The notes under the pieces are model-generated. The model was given only the letters and a program-made list of their open reading frames with translations, ran no database searches and was not told where the DNA came from. Both the position numbers and the translations under genes were made by a program. A DNA stretch of 64,000 nucleotides from Membranipora membranacea (taxonomy: Eukaryota; Bryozoa; Gymnolaemata; Cheilostomatida; Membraniporidae). Of this stretch, positions 32,601-42,520 are shown piece after piece; position 1 is the first letter of the stretch, and each line of letters opens with the position of its first letter. The stretch is from positions 10,547,001-10,611,000 of the forward strand of contig OU612066.1 in NCBI GenBank assembly GCA_914767715.1. Direction: 5' to 3'.

Positions 32601-34350
32601 CTTGATTTATTCTTATGTAACTAATATTGGCATCATTGTCTATGTCTCCCATCTATCCTGATGAAGTGTTGAGCCATACTTTAAAACATGAAAATGTTGA
32701 TAGTTTGTGAAAAAAACTGGCCATATAAGACAGCAAATGTATATGCAGAGAGATTGGAGTGCATGCAATCAAACAGAGGGAAATATAGTGTATTTGCTAT
32801 GACTTCTTAAACAACCATTGCTATAAGGTAAGTGGCCACTAAAACCTATTGGTAATGTTATTTGTATTGGTATTGGCCTAAACATTTTGTTCTGTCTGAT
32901 GATCTGTGTCTATGAACTAGGCCACATAACTGCTTTTCAAGACCCAAAATTACCTTCCCAATACTGCCTCGTAACACCTCAGCTCTCGCAGTCCCTCAAG
33001 AGTGCATGCAGGCAGGCTCGGCACGATATCATATTTGCCCAGCTGATGTGATTGTTAATTTTTAGCCTGTCTTGACAAGCCAAGCCCCCCCCCCCCGAAC
33101 AAAGCTTGTCAATACTCACAGGCTAGGTGTTTTCTTGCACCTGATTCCGAGAACATTTTTTGTGTGGGGTGTGAGTGTCATATAGTGTGGGCAACTGGGG
33201 TGTAGGAGAGGCAAATTGAGATTTTAATATTATGAATGATGGAGACTGAATGTGATTATAACACTTTCAAATCAAAACAAAAAGCGAGTCAATGATTCCG
33301 TTATGCGTTATGATATGTGCTATACAGGCCCACCATGAGATTGACAAAGTTACGGTATGGTACTCCCATTCGACTCATTCTGATTCTGCTCTTCTGTTCA
33401 GACATGACATGTCATTGAAAACAATATACCCACTGATTCTAAGTTGAGCTACAAAATCTTCTCTAGACGTTGTTCAACAGGGGTGTCAGAGGCAATCAGC
33501 CTCATCTAATTTATATTGTGTGGAGCAAGCCGGTAGAATTTGGTTGGATGCATGCCGTAGTGGTTTTTTAAACAAAACAATATATAGAGTATATAGGTAT
33601 AATCCATATGTACAGTATATATATTATAATATCAAGGCACAAACGGTGTGGTTTCGAATCAGACAGTACACAACTGGCTTTACTAAAGCAAAACAACAGG
33701 ATTATATAGCAATTATGAGAGTTATCTCCTCCATTTCTATTATTTAAGATTAAAAATATAATTCCTTTCGAACTGGCAAACTTAAATGTGTAGATCTGAG
33801 ACATAGTATTAAGGCAAACTATCTACACATACAAATGATACCAAATTGTTGCCCACTTCAGTAATAATAAACCGAATGATAGCTTTTCGTGAATTCTGGA
33901 CTATAACCCTGAAAAACTTTTTGACTGGCAGACTGAGAGGTGTGGAAACCAGATATTTGAAATCAGCATCAAATTCAGATTCACGATTCAAGTCCATATT
34001 GTCCCAATTCCGTTAAAATAAACACTTTTTTTGAGCACTTATAGCTGGGTGTCTTCTGGGCTAGAAAGAGTGATGGATTCTGAGTCCCATGACTAATTTT
34101 CCCACGCAAAATAAACAATGTTTTCTCACTGTTTTGTTACCAGCTTTAACTACACTTATCGAAATTTCATCTCTGACAAGGAATTTCTCACTGTTAATCT
34201 GTACAAAGCTGGTCATTGGTATCTGCTAGGTAAATCAAGTCTTTCTCAGATTAGAATTACAAAGTGTTTTTGTCTATTGTAGGTGATAAGTTTTTTATAA
34301 CACGGGTCATGGCTTCCAAAAAACTGATCATGGCTTCCCAAAAACTGATC
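29644..34350. other. Copy 2 spacer with the empty LTR-element target site
   Basis: Partner of 9,737-10,842 joined directly to 15,109-18,690. At 30,745-30,760 the sequence GATCATGTGTCATAAG shows the unoccupied ATGT target of the outer LTR element. The internally repeated segment recurs at about 31,915-32,600, and a C-run lies at about 33,086-33,096. No gene is recognised. Confidence 0.6.
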
Positions 34351-35040
34351 ATTTTCGAGAGCTGTAATTGTCACACCCACAGTAAATCTGCAGCAAAAAT
34401 ATCAACAATTATTCATAACCAAGGTAAATAATAACATGGTTTGACCTCATGTATAAATGTAACAGGTGTTACATTTCCTAGCATGGACGGTGGAATGGTT
34501 GATGATAATAGATGGTAGATCCCGACCATCACAGTTACAGTACAATAACTAAGGTCAAGTACAAAGATACCAGATTATCCTTAATACAATTTTTGTGGAC
34601 ATGTGATATTGAAATATAAAAATTTGAGTGTAATTGGCTACTCACTTCTGTTGGTCGATCAATGCTAGCTATGGATCTGAGACTGAGAAAATTTTGACGG
34701 GGATATTTAGTTCTGCATTCTATACAAATGCAACTGAATTTTTTCAAGACATGTTGTGTTGAAGGTTGGAGCAAACCATTGTCACTCTTAGGAGGGGGTG
34801 GGGTGGGGTGGGGTGGCTTTCATTTAAAAACTGCAATAAACATGGCTTTATTGAAAGATTCTAAAGAGCTTCTGCAAAGAAATAAAGTAAAGTAAAGCGG
34901 AATGTGCACATAATAGTAGAGTGATGGTATTATTGATGTAAATTATACAATCAGAGAGATGATACTGTTATCAGCACTGAAAGATTCAATCTCAATGAGA
35001 CCCCGAGGACATTGTTTTACTTTTAAGCATCAAATCTTAA
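34350..35040. other. Copy-2-specific segment (deleted from copy 1)
   Basis: About 640 bp with no counterpart in copy 1. Copy 1 joins directly from ACTGATC to TCAATGAGACC, so a deletion there across a short TC match is the simplest explanation. It includes a stretch (about 34,640-34,780) that is the reverse complement of sequence near 7,200-7,400, a G-rich run at 34,791-34,817 and the recurrent GPCR-upstream motif GAGTGATGGTATTATTGAT. Confidence 0.5.
34791..34817 (+). other. G-quadruplex-type G-run
   Basis: Five runs of guanine, the first four of 4-5 Gs, separated by single T residues (GGAGGGGGTGGGGTGGGGTG and on). Such a pattern readily forms a G-quadruplex in vitro. No known function here. 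Confidence 0.6.
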
Positions 35041-35354
35041 TAGAGTGATTGAAACTTTTCAGTTATTGGTTTTCTTCAGCATTTACCCTGACAATGGTGA
35101 CCCATTATGCAGGTTCAATAATTTGTAGAAAAGCATTTCCCTGAAGTTTTTGTCTGCTGTTTTCGTTACACAGGGGAAAGCTTTACCAAGACCAATGATT
35201 TTGAAATTGAGCGGATCATTTTTCAGTTACCAACAATGATGGTGAAGATCTAAAATACATAAACTGACATCAGTTATTTTAAACTTTATTTATAGCAGTC
35301 AATCAAGGAACAGAATTAGATATTTCATGGTTCGCTGTGTCTTCTACTGACAGT

Positions 35355-36682
35355 TCATAGTGAACAGTTGCCACAGAAGTTTGCACAGTTGTCTCTGGAC
35401 CAATCTGTATAATCGGTGCAAACAGACTTCCCATAGGTAGCGCAGTCTGGTAATTTATCACTGCAGCTTTGTAAACCATCTGGTAACTTCTCCTGGCTGG
35501 TCGGCTTAGGAGTTCTTGTCACAACATTACCTAAGAAGATATGATACTTCATGAGACTATTTTATTGCCAAAATCTGTTCCCAAAAGGTAATCAATTGTT
35601 GATATGATCAGGAGTAAGAGGTTGCTCTGTTAGTTAGAGCGCCGTTCCTTCAGCTTGCAAGTGTTGGGGTTGCAGGTTCGAACCCACCGCAGTCCACTGA
35701 CTACTTGGACTTGTTGGAACCCCAGGTTTTAATTTGCACCTTGGAAGATTGTTAGACAAATTATACTCTGAGTTTCATTAGGGTTAAGAACTTTTCTTAC
35801 CATCAATGCCGCAGAATCTACAGAATTTAGAACATCTCGGTCTCATTTAATATTCATAATGGCCACTACAGAGATTATACCTCATGAGAGTATTTTGCAT
35901 CCAAAAGTGGTTTCCACTCTTGCTTTGTTCCCCAAATTTAATTTCTCCTTGATATGAAAATATATTTTGTCCTTTTACTTCTTCAAAGCACTCTGCATAC
36001 TTGGATTTGCCCGCTGAAATCAAGTTTATGAAAATGATATATCAAATGCTCACCTGCTGGGCAAAGGCCACAGTATTGAGGACACGTCTTAGTCATAGAG
36101 ATCAATGAACAGGCTGTCTTAGCGAACCCGGAGCAATCCATCGTGTCCTGGCACGGTAGGGTGGTTATCACCACAGCTTTAGTGCTGGTATCATCACCTG
36201 CAAACACAAACATCTTGTTAGTTTTAAAAAAATTATCAAATGACATCTGTCAAGTGAGCATCGTAAGATACGAAGAGTAATGATACATTGATGTGAGTAT
36301 GGGGAAATCATGGATTTTATTTACCCGTAAGACAAAAGCCACAGAACTTTTTACACATATGATCAGCCCAGTCACGATGAGTTTGACAGACTCCCTTGCT
36401 GTATGAAGCACAGTCGGTGATGGTGTCCTCACATACTGCCTCTTCAACTGGATTTCGGATTGGCTAAAAAGAGAGATTTAAAAAGGTATACAATATGTAA
36501 CGGTATTTTTGTATTGATGTTTTGGATGTTTTTTTTAATCAATAAATGCTGCAAATTAACATAAGTAGCAAAAATTTGTCCGGCAGCAACGCTGCTTTGC
36601 TCACCTTGACTGTATTCATGTAAAATGAGCTGCAAGTGCCGATCAACAGCAGAGTAATGACGGCCAAGAGTTTTACAGGCAT
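35355..36682 (-). CDS. Small secreted protein with three ShKT domains (178 aa, 4 exons)
   Basis: Predicted secreted Cys-rich protein of unknown function. Exons on the minus strand: 36,682-36,605, 36,463-36,325, 36,197-36,054 and 35,530-35,355. Splice sites are GT-AG, phases 0, 1, 1, and the frame closes at TGA. Residues 1-20 are a signal peptide (MPVKLLAVITLLLIGTCSSF). Three ShKT modules of about 35-40 residues with six cysteines follow, the first opening 'VCEDTITDC', the last ending 'CANFCGNC'. There is no protease domain. Exon 1 matches the astacin gene's exon 1. Exon 2 joins the start of astacin exon 2 to ShKT exon 9, exon 3 matches exon 10, and exon 4 joins the start of exon 11 to exon 12. 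A TATA box (36,770-36,777) and AATAAA (about 35,285) are conserved. ShKT domains occur in channel-blocking peptides and in metalloprotease tails; neither role can be assigned here. Confidence 0.88.
35620..35693 (+). repeat. tRNA-like SINE or tRNA pseudogene (copy 2)
   Basis: Partner of 19,329-19,402, located between the stop-bearing exon and exon 3 of the ShKT gene. It has a D-arm-like GCTCTGTTAGTTAGAGC and B-box GGTTCGAACCC, but no closable acceptor stem. Confidence 0.48.
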
Positions 36683-38995
36683 TTTCTGAAGGGTAGGAAA
36701 AAGCACAATCTGTGTGATGAAGAACAACCAGCTCTCTGTGGAATGATGTAGTAATCAGTTTCAACAGTGTTTTTATAGCTCACAGAAATGGAGATTATAT
36801 AGCCTTAAAACTGACTTACCATCCATCCAAAAATCTAGATATCGAAATATAGGCTGCACTTAGATTGATGTAACCTATATTCTCAAATCACTGATAAGCG
36901 TATATTGCATTAGCCTCTAATGTATTTTTGTTACCTCAAAGGAAGCTTATCATCAATGTAAATAATTATTCCGCAGCAATGAGAAATATGCGCTGTCCCT
37001 AATGGACGGATATGTCATCAAGGCGAGATAAAAAAGTATCTGCATAGCACTTTAGATAAAGATTAGCAGTACAGTTGTGGTGCCATTACAACAAAATAGC
37101 CAAAGGACTTTGGTGAATCACAGATACATGCCAAGGTCACCTTTTACAAAAACCATTAGCAGTGAAGATGCATTGAGTCCAGAGTTAATAATAGCGGAAT
37201 AACATGTCAGTGATCACCCTCCCCTCCCACTATATAAATATTATTGTTGGCCATCCACAGACAGCGAGAGATCAGAAAGCAATGTGACAAACATCACCTT
37301 ATAATCGGTGGATAAACAATGGATACATGTAAAGAAGTCATGTATATATATATGTAATTATATATATGGACACAATAGTGAACCTGCATGGTTTTTAATT
37401 TCCTTACAAACTGAAAGCATGACATGATCGTGATTTGTGATGGGACACTTGTTGCACCCACTTCGTATACTCTAGAGAAATAAAATACTCACCATCGAAT
37501 TGAAACGATGAAATTTGTGCTAGCTGTCAAACGAGCAAAATTACTTTTTTCTGTTTACTGAAACCTCAGTCTAAGCCATTCAAGAATAAAGTCAAAAAGT
37601 TCAAGATAATTACACATTTTGACTCAATCTTGTCATCTTTCACCAAATCATGCAAAGCTCAACACCGAAAGTTTTCATAACAATAGATGCCTTGTGCTGG
37701 GCGCTGGAACAATCATCCTTGAAAGCTTCCCCAGTGGACTCGAACCCACAGCGCCTGCGACACCAAACGCTTAGAAGTGTATAGCAAGTGCTCTAACTGA
37801 TTGCGCCATCTCACCATCCCCAAAACAGAAAGGATTGATCACGTATAAGCATGCCAACTTTATCCTTACCACCAGTAAATTCTCCCACTACCCTCACTAC
37901 CTGCTTATTTTGAGTTTCATTCCACTTCCACAGGTTTGAGTAGTGTCAGTGACAAATTGTCTCAAGCCTTGAGTTCAGATCATGATCAGACTAACACTTA
38001 ATTAAAACATCCCTCTACTTTCATCAAGCCCTGAATCTTCAGAATATGACTGAATTAGTGTATATGACACTGGTCAATCACATGTTTCACCTTTAAAAGA
38101 TAATCAACAGAGGCAGCCTGTTCGCTGCCTCATAAGCCGATCAACAAAATAATTTAATTTTTAATTTCAAATCAAACAATTGAATAAAAAGAAAACTCAG
38201 GTGTCATTTTTCAGGTTACCTTTTTCTTGGTCTTGATTGAATTTTTATTTCTTTTGATTGCAGATTTTGAAAGACATTTCTATCAAAAGAAAGTTGTGCT
38301 GATAATTTATATTTTATATTCAGAGCAATTGAGTCCACAAATATCTGTTAAGAGGTGTAATGGCTAGTTTATCAAGTTATAGATTGTTGTAATTTCATTT
38401 ATTTATTATTTTGTTTTAATATGAATATTAGTCATAAAGATTACCCAAAGACCGTTGCATGTTATAGTCAGGCGGTTACTTATGATGAAGTTGTGTCAGT
38501 TTTGCATGGTGAAAAAAACGAATGCGCTACTTGGTATATTTTATTGATGACTTTAGTATAAAAATCATAGGTTTTATTCTATACAATATATTTTCACATA
38601 AAAACATTTATCCATCTGTCTAGCTAGCTAGTTCAATAATCTTAGTTTTTTTTCTTTTCTCAAACATTTTGAAGAAATTGCACTTAATAATACAATACAA
38701 TAATTATAGTTGAATTGAATAACTATTCATAGAAAGATAAGTATCTGTTGCTGTGGGACTGATGTTATACCTTTACGATAACTATACATAAGGTGTTTGG
38801 CGGAGGCACACCTGTGACATATTGCGAATATGAAAAACAGAAAATATAAATTATGAGCTTTTAAAAACACAAAATACAGAATGAATGACTCAAGTCCCAA
38901 CAGCAATGCTTTTAAATTTAACGTTTGAACCAATTTTTTGTAATCCAGACTGACTGACTGACTGTATTTCCCCTAGCAATTTGATAACTGGTTAA
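36683..38995. other. ShKT-gene promoter region and spacer, copy 2
   Basis: The first ~850 bp are the reverse complement of the astacin-gene upstream region: CACCGATTATA(A/G)GGTGATGTTTGTCAC and GGGAGGGGAGGGTGATCACTGAC blocks are shared, as is the TATAAAAA box 88-95 bp before the ATG. Beyond this are a TA-rich tract (about 37,342-37,370), a tRNA-like element and the GPCR 3' flank (from about 38,520). No gene is seen. Confidence 0.55.
37726..37815 (-). repeat. tRNA-like SINE head (copy 2)
   Basis: Partner of 21,122-21,212 with A-box TGGCGCAATCAGTTAGAGC and a B-box damaged by a one-base loss. Confidence 0.48.
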
Positions 38996-39011
38996 AACCC
39001 ATCATTAAGTT

Positions 39012-39841
39012 TAAATGTGCCCTAAAGTTAGGGAGCGTAAAGTAGTATATAGGAAAACTCACTCCAGAATTTGCAATTAACATCTGAATACTAAAGAAAG
39101 TTAACCAGGCGGGAGGTGTTTCCTGTTTAATATGATACCATATCACCATCGCTGACGGAAACCAGCAGATATAATAAATCAATACAGTGATCAGAGCAAC
39201 CCTGATAGATCTGAACATTCGAGAGCGATTGGAGCCAGTCAGTCCCTTAAATTTAATCAGGAGATATCCGTGAGTTGATCCTTGAATAAAAAAGGGTAAA
39301 GCTATGAATAGTGCAGCACTGAAGTTGATGCCAATCTGACCAATGCTGCCTGCGATTGGGCCACACATGGGTATGTGTGGTTCAAAGTAGACATCCATTT
39401 GGTTTAGACTTATAAAATGGGCGAAGTGTAGCACAGCATGATTACAAGGTAAACAATATGCCGAGATTTAGCATGACTTTTAATTGCTCGATATTTTATC
39501 GGGGAAAATATTGAAAACCATCGATCGATTCACATTGCTGTTTGAACCAAAGCTGTTGATTCCGTTACTCCTACGGCAATAATCCTAAAAATTTGGCATT
39601 GGTATTTAGCTATTGTCAGTCCTCTGTTGATAGTTATTCCACAGGAGATCATGACGTGTATTATGAATGTCAGTAGATCCGGTCCGACCAGAGCCAACAT
39701 GAATAGCTGTTGCAGAGAGAGCTTTGCTATTCTTCTGAATGTTAGCAGAACAAGAACATTATTGGTGATTATAGCTAAACAAATGACGGCACTGACAGTA
39801 GCCAGCCCTTTGGAAAGTAGAGAAGTATAAACAGAAAACAT
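39012..39841 (-). pseudogene. GPCR pseudogene (third unit, copy 2)
   Basis: Near full-length GPCR relative starting at the ATG at 39,841. A TGT to TGA change at the cysteine just before the DRW motif stops the frame after TM3 (near 39,532). A deletion of about 20 bp after TM4 (near 39,412) shifts it, and a further deletion of about 30 bp (near 39,012) removes the usual C-terminal codons. TM5-TM7 (CWFPSA, NSGVSFPIYYF) are readable downstream. Its copy-1 partner is the 3' fragment at 22,438-22,857. Confidence 0.87.
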
Positions 39842-40154
39842 TGTCAAATTCGGCCGAAAAAGTCTTATAACAGCAGTTCAGTAATTTGACTCTATATTAT
39901 CTGAAGCAGCAGCAGCAGCTTTTATTTCTGCCTTCAAAGTGAAAAGAAAAACAGCAGACAGACACTTTTCTGTATTATTGCTACATATTATTAAACCTGC
40001 ATCAAAGGAGACCGTTGTCAGGGTGAATGCTGAAGAAAAGAATAACTGAAATATTTCAATCACTCAATTTAGATATTTTTTTCTTTAAGTGTTCTTCAAT
40101 TATAAATGTGATATGATGCTTTAATGATGAAATAATGACCTCGGACTCTCATTA

Positions 40155-41340
40155 AAGGCCAAGCCCGATGAATTTCTAACTTACTGTATGTTTTTCATGA
40201 GGTCCTAAGCTCTCATTTGAGCCATCGGACAAAACTCTACATCTACCACAGGCAGATCTGTTGATGCTCAAAGCTGATGCTTCATGAAAACAGTCATGGT
40301 CCCAGCTCATGACCTCGCAAGCAGTGTTTTCTTAAATTACTGTGATAGCAGATACCGTAAGGTCGCATATTGTGAACAGGCCTGGATTAATTTAGGAAAC
40401 AAAACACAGATTTTAGCCATATCACACCAGCAAGCCCACTGTCATTTAACCACAATATCTAGCCGCCCAGGCAATATAATGATCAAGAAATTTGCACATT
40501 ATGTGTTACATGCTAATGCCCTCCCACCACACTGCACAGACCTGACCACAGCCCACAGCTGTCCTACTTACTTCTTCAAAACAAAACACTATGATACATT
40601 TCTGTCTGCCATAATAATGAGCATTGCATCGACTGGCTGGAGAAGAAGAATGCTGATTGGTTAACTATTGGTCAGATCGTTTCTAATTGGATGATAATCT
40701 TATGTAGTTGTAACGAGGCAAACAACTGGTCAAGGTCACTACATTGAGCTCAACAAATTTATATGTCTCTTCTGAGGTAGGATATTATTAATAAAAATAA
40801 GAGATATATAGTCACTGCTAGCTTGTTACAACTGAGTTAGTATGTATGTTCACTCATTAGCCACCTGCCTATAGAATTCGGAAACAATGCCCTTATTACA
40901 ACCGCGGTATGCTTGACTAAGTTTTAACCACTCATGGACATTAACCATGCGGCTACAATACGCGACCTTATGGTATATGATATATGATACCAAATATTAG
41001 GGGAGTGATGGTACAGATCCCCTCAAAAACATTGGAATGAGTGAATAAGATATCAGGCTACAATCACCTTAATTTTTATTGGATATTTTTGCTAGGAACA
41101 ATCAAATAACAATGGATAATACAAACAGTAAAAAACATTAGTGGCAAATGTTAAACACTGTCTATGAAGTCAAATGGTTTCTCAATGTGACTGATTTAAT
41201 GACTGTTTGATGGAGATGTCATCTTTGAGCATCAGCAGATCTGATTGTGGTAGGTGCAGATTATTGTCCAATGGCTCATCTGAAAGCTCACCACCTAAAG
41301 TAAAACATGACAACACTTAGAACTTCATTTGGCTTGGCCT
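40155..41340. mobile_element. TTAA-flanked DNA transposon, non-autonomous (1,186 bp)
   Basis: The ends are inverted repeats of about 30 bp with a few mismatches (AGGCCAAGCCCGATGAA on the left; TTCATTTGGCTTGGCCT on the right). TTAA flanks both sides (40,151-40,154 and 41,341-41,344). The surrounding CTCTCA...GATTGAATGG is the recurrent GPCR-upstream block, seen unbroken near 6,860, 10,135, 26,785 and 30,050, so the insertion site is documented. A 126-codon ORF (40,284-40,664) has no recognisable domain and overlaps an internal repeat arm, so I do not call it a gene. TTAA targeting fits piggyBac-like or Kolobok-like elements. Confidence 0.8.
40352..40976. repeat. Nested inverted-repeat element inside the TTAA element
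   Basis: ATACCGTAAGGTCGCATATTGT at about 40,352-40,373 has its inverted partner at about 40,955-40,976 with two substitutions. TA dinucleotides sit at both outer boundaries, as for Tc1/mariner-type MITEs. No coding sequence inside is recognised. Confidence 0.5.
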
Positions 41341-41344
41341 TTAA

Positions 41345-42520
41345 GATTGAATGGTTGTGTTTCAGTGTTTATCAGAGTATCATCTCTGGGATTGTATAAT
41401 ATATCAATAATACCGTCAGTCCATCACTCTACCATTATTCCATGTACATGTATTATGATCTATATATGGTTGGCTATCTGCTTTACTCGCATTGGAAAAT
41501 GTGCCATGATACTATCCTGGGGGACGGTGGGGACGCTCATAACTCAACACGTATTACATTCTATATGATGGATTGAAACAGATATCCCTGCCAAGGTATT
41601 CAGATCTCCAATAATATCCTTGTTATTCTCCATTTCATTATCAGGAGCAGGTATTTAACTCTGTCCTAACCAACAGGTATTGCCTCTTCGGGTCAGAACC
41701 GAGTCAAGTAGGCCTATAGCTTAGGTCATCCCTGCTCACTCAGGCTTGTACTACATTGTACTACTGGTCGATCAAAACAACTCCCACTAACCAAGGATCT
41801 AACCCGAGTTCATGTGATCAGCAGTCCTTAATCTTAGCACTAGGTCATCCGAGTTCGTAAGCTTTTTCATTCTCCTTGTAAGGGAAAACAACTCCGGTTC
41901 AGGTGTGCTTCATATCTCCGAGAAGACAACTTTCCATGTTATGAAAATATCAAAAAGAATTATTGGACTTAGCATTGACTAATCTTCCTATGGATTTTAA
42001 AGTCTGGCGCTCTGATTTCACAGTCATGACTGGAACTGAGTATGTCTCTCTGCTTTGTCTGTGGTACTTTCTGTATTCTTAGTCAGGTTATAAAATTGCT
42101 TTGCCAAAAGAAGGTAGTAGTGCTGTTTCTTGTGTACCTGTACCAGATTTTTAGATACACCTGTTAAACAACCAGTATTTGGTTTTACCTATTTGTTCCA
42201 TCCCTAGCCTCGAGAGCGACCCGACCCGGTCCTGCTTGATACCCAAAACCCCAACTCAACGGGTCCTGATTTTTGGTACACGTAATGGCAAACATTGTAC
42301 AACTTGCTTTATACGCTTAAATGCAAGATATAACCATTATAGCCACACAGCTCACGGTAAATACCATATAACACTCATAACTTGACCAACAACTACATAT
42401 GTCGGATACCATACTGATAAGACACTGAATATAAATATCAATAATATCATAAAGGTGAGTAACATAAGCTTACCATAAAGTACATGTATGTATCATATCG
42501 AGTGTACTTATTCTCAAACG
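41345..42520. other. Spacer upstream of the ependymin-related gene
   Basis: The first ~230 bp continue the GPCR-upstream repeat family. The rest includes a stretch (about 42,180-42,270) related in inverse orientation to the GC-richer segment at 10,370-10,500 (GAACC/GGTCCTG-type motifs). No gene or clear promoter is seen. Confidence 0.4.

Larger units (their letters stand above)
25300..39420. repeat. Segmental duplication, copy 2
   Basis: Collinear with copy 1 but without the hAT-like and LTR insertions, so it shows both empty target sites: TCCGGTCCA at about 26,317-26,325 and ATGT at 30,749-30,752. It carries the same series of loci: GPCR pseudogene, ShKT fragments, intact GPCR, spacer, intact ShKT gene and a broken GPCR. 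The homology ends near 39,410, where copy 1 stops at 22,857. Sequence beyond (to about 40,150) continues the GPCR unit and has no copy-1 partner. Confidence 0.88.

Noticed and set aside
35355-36682. Calling the small ShKT gene a toxin
   Set aside because: ShKT domains are widespread in non-toxic secreted proteins. The close relationship to the astacin gene tail gives no support for a venom role.
40284-40664. 126-codon ORF inside the TTAA element
   Set aside because: No domain is recognised, and it crosses an inverted-repeat arm, so it is likely fortuitous.
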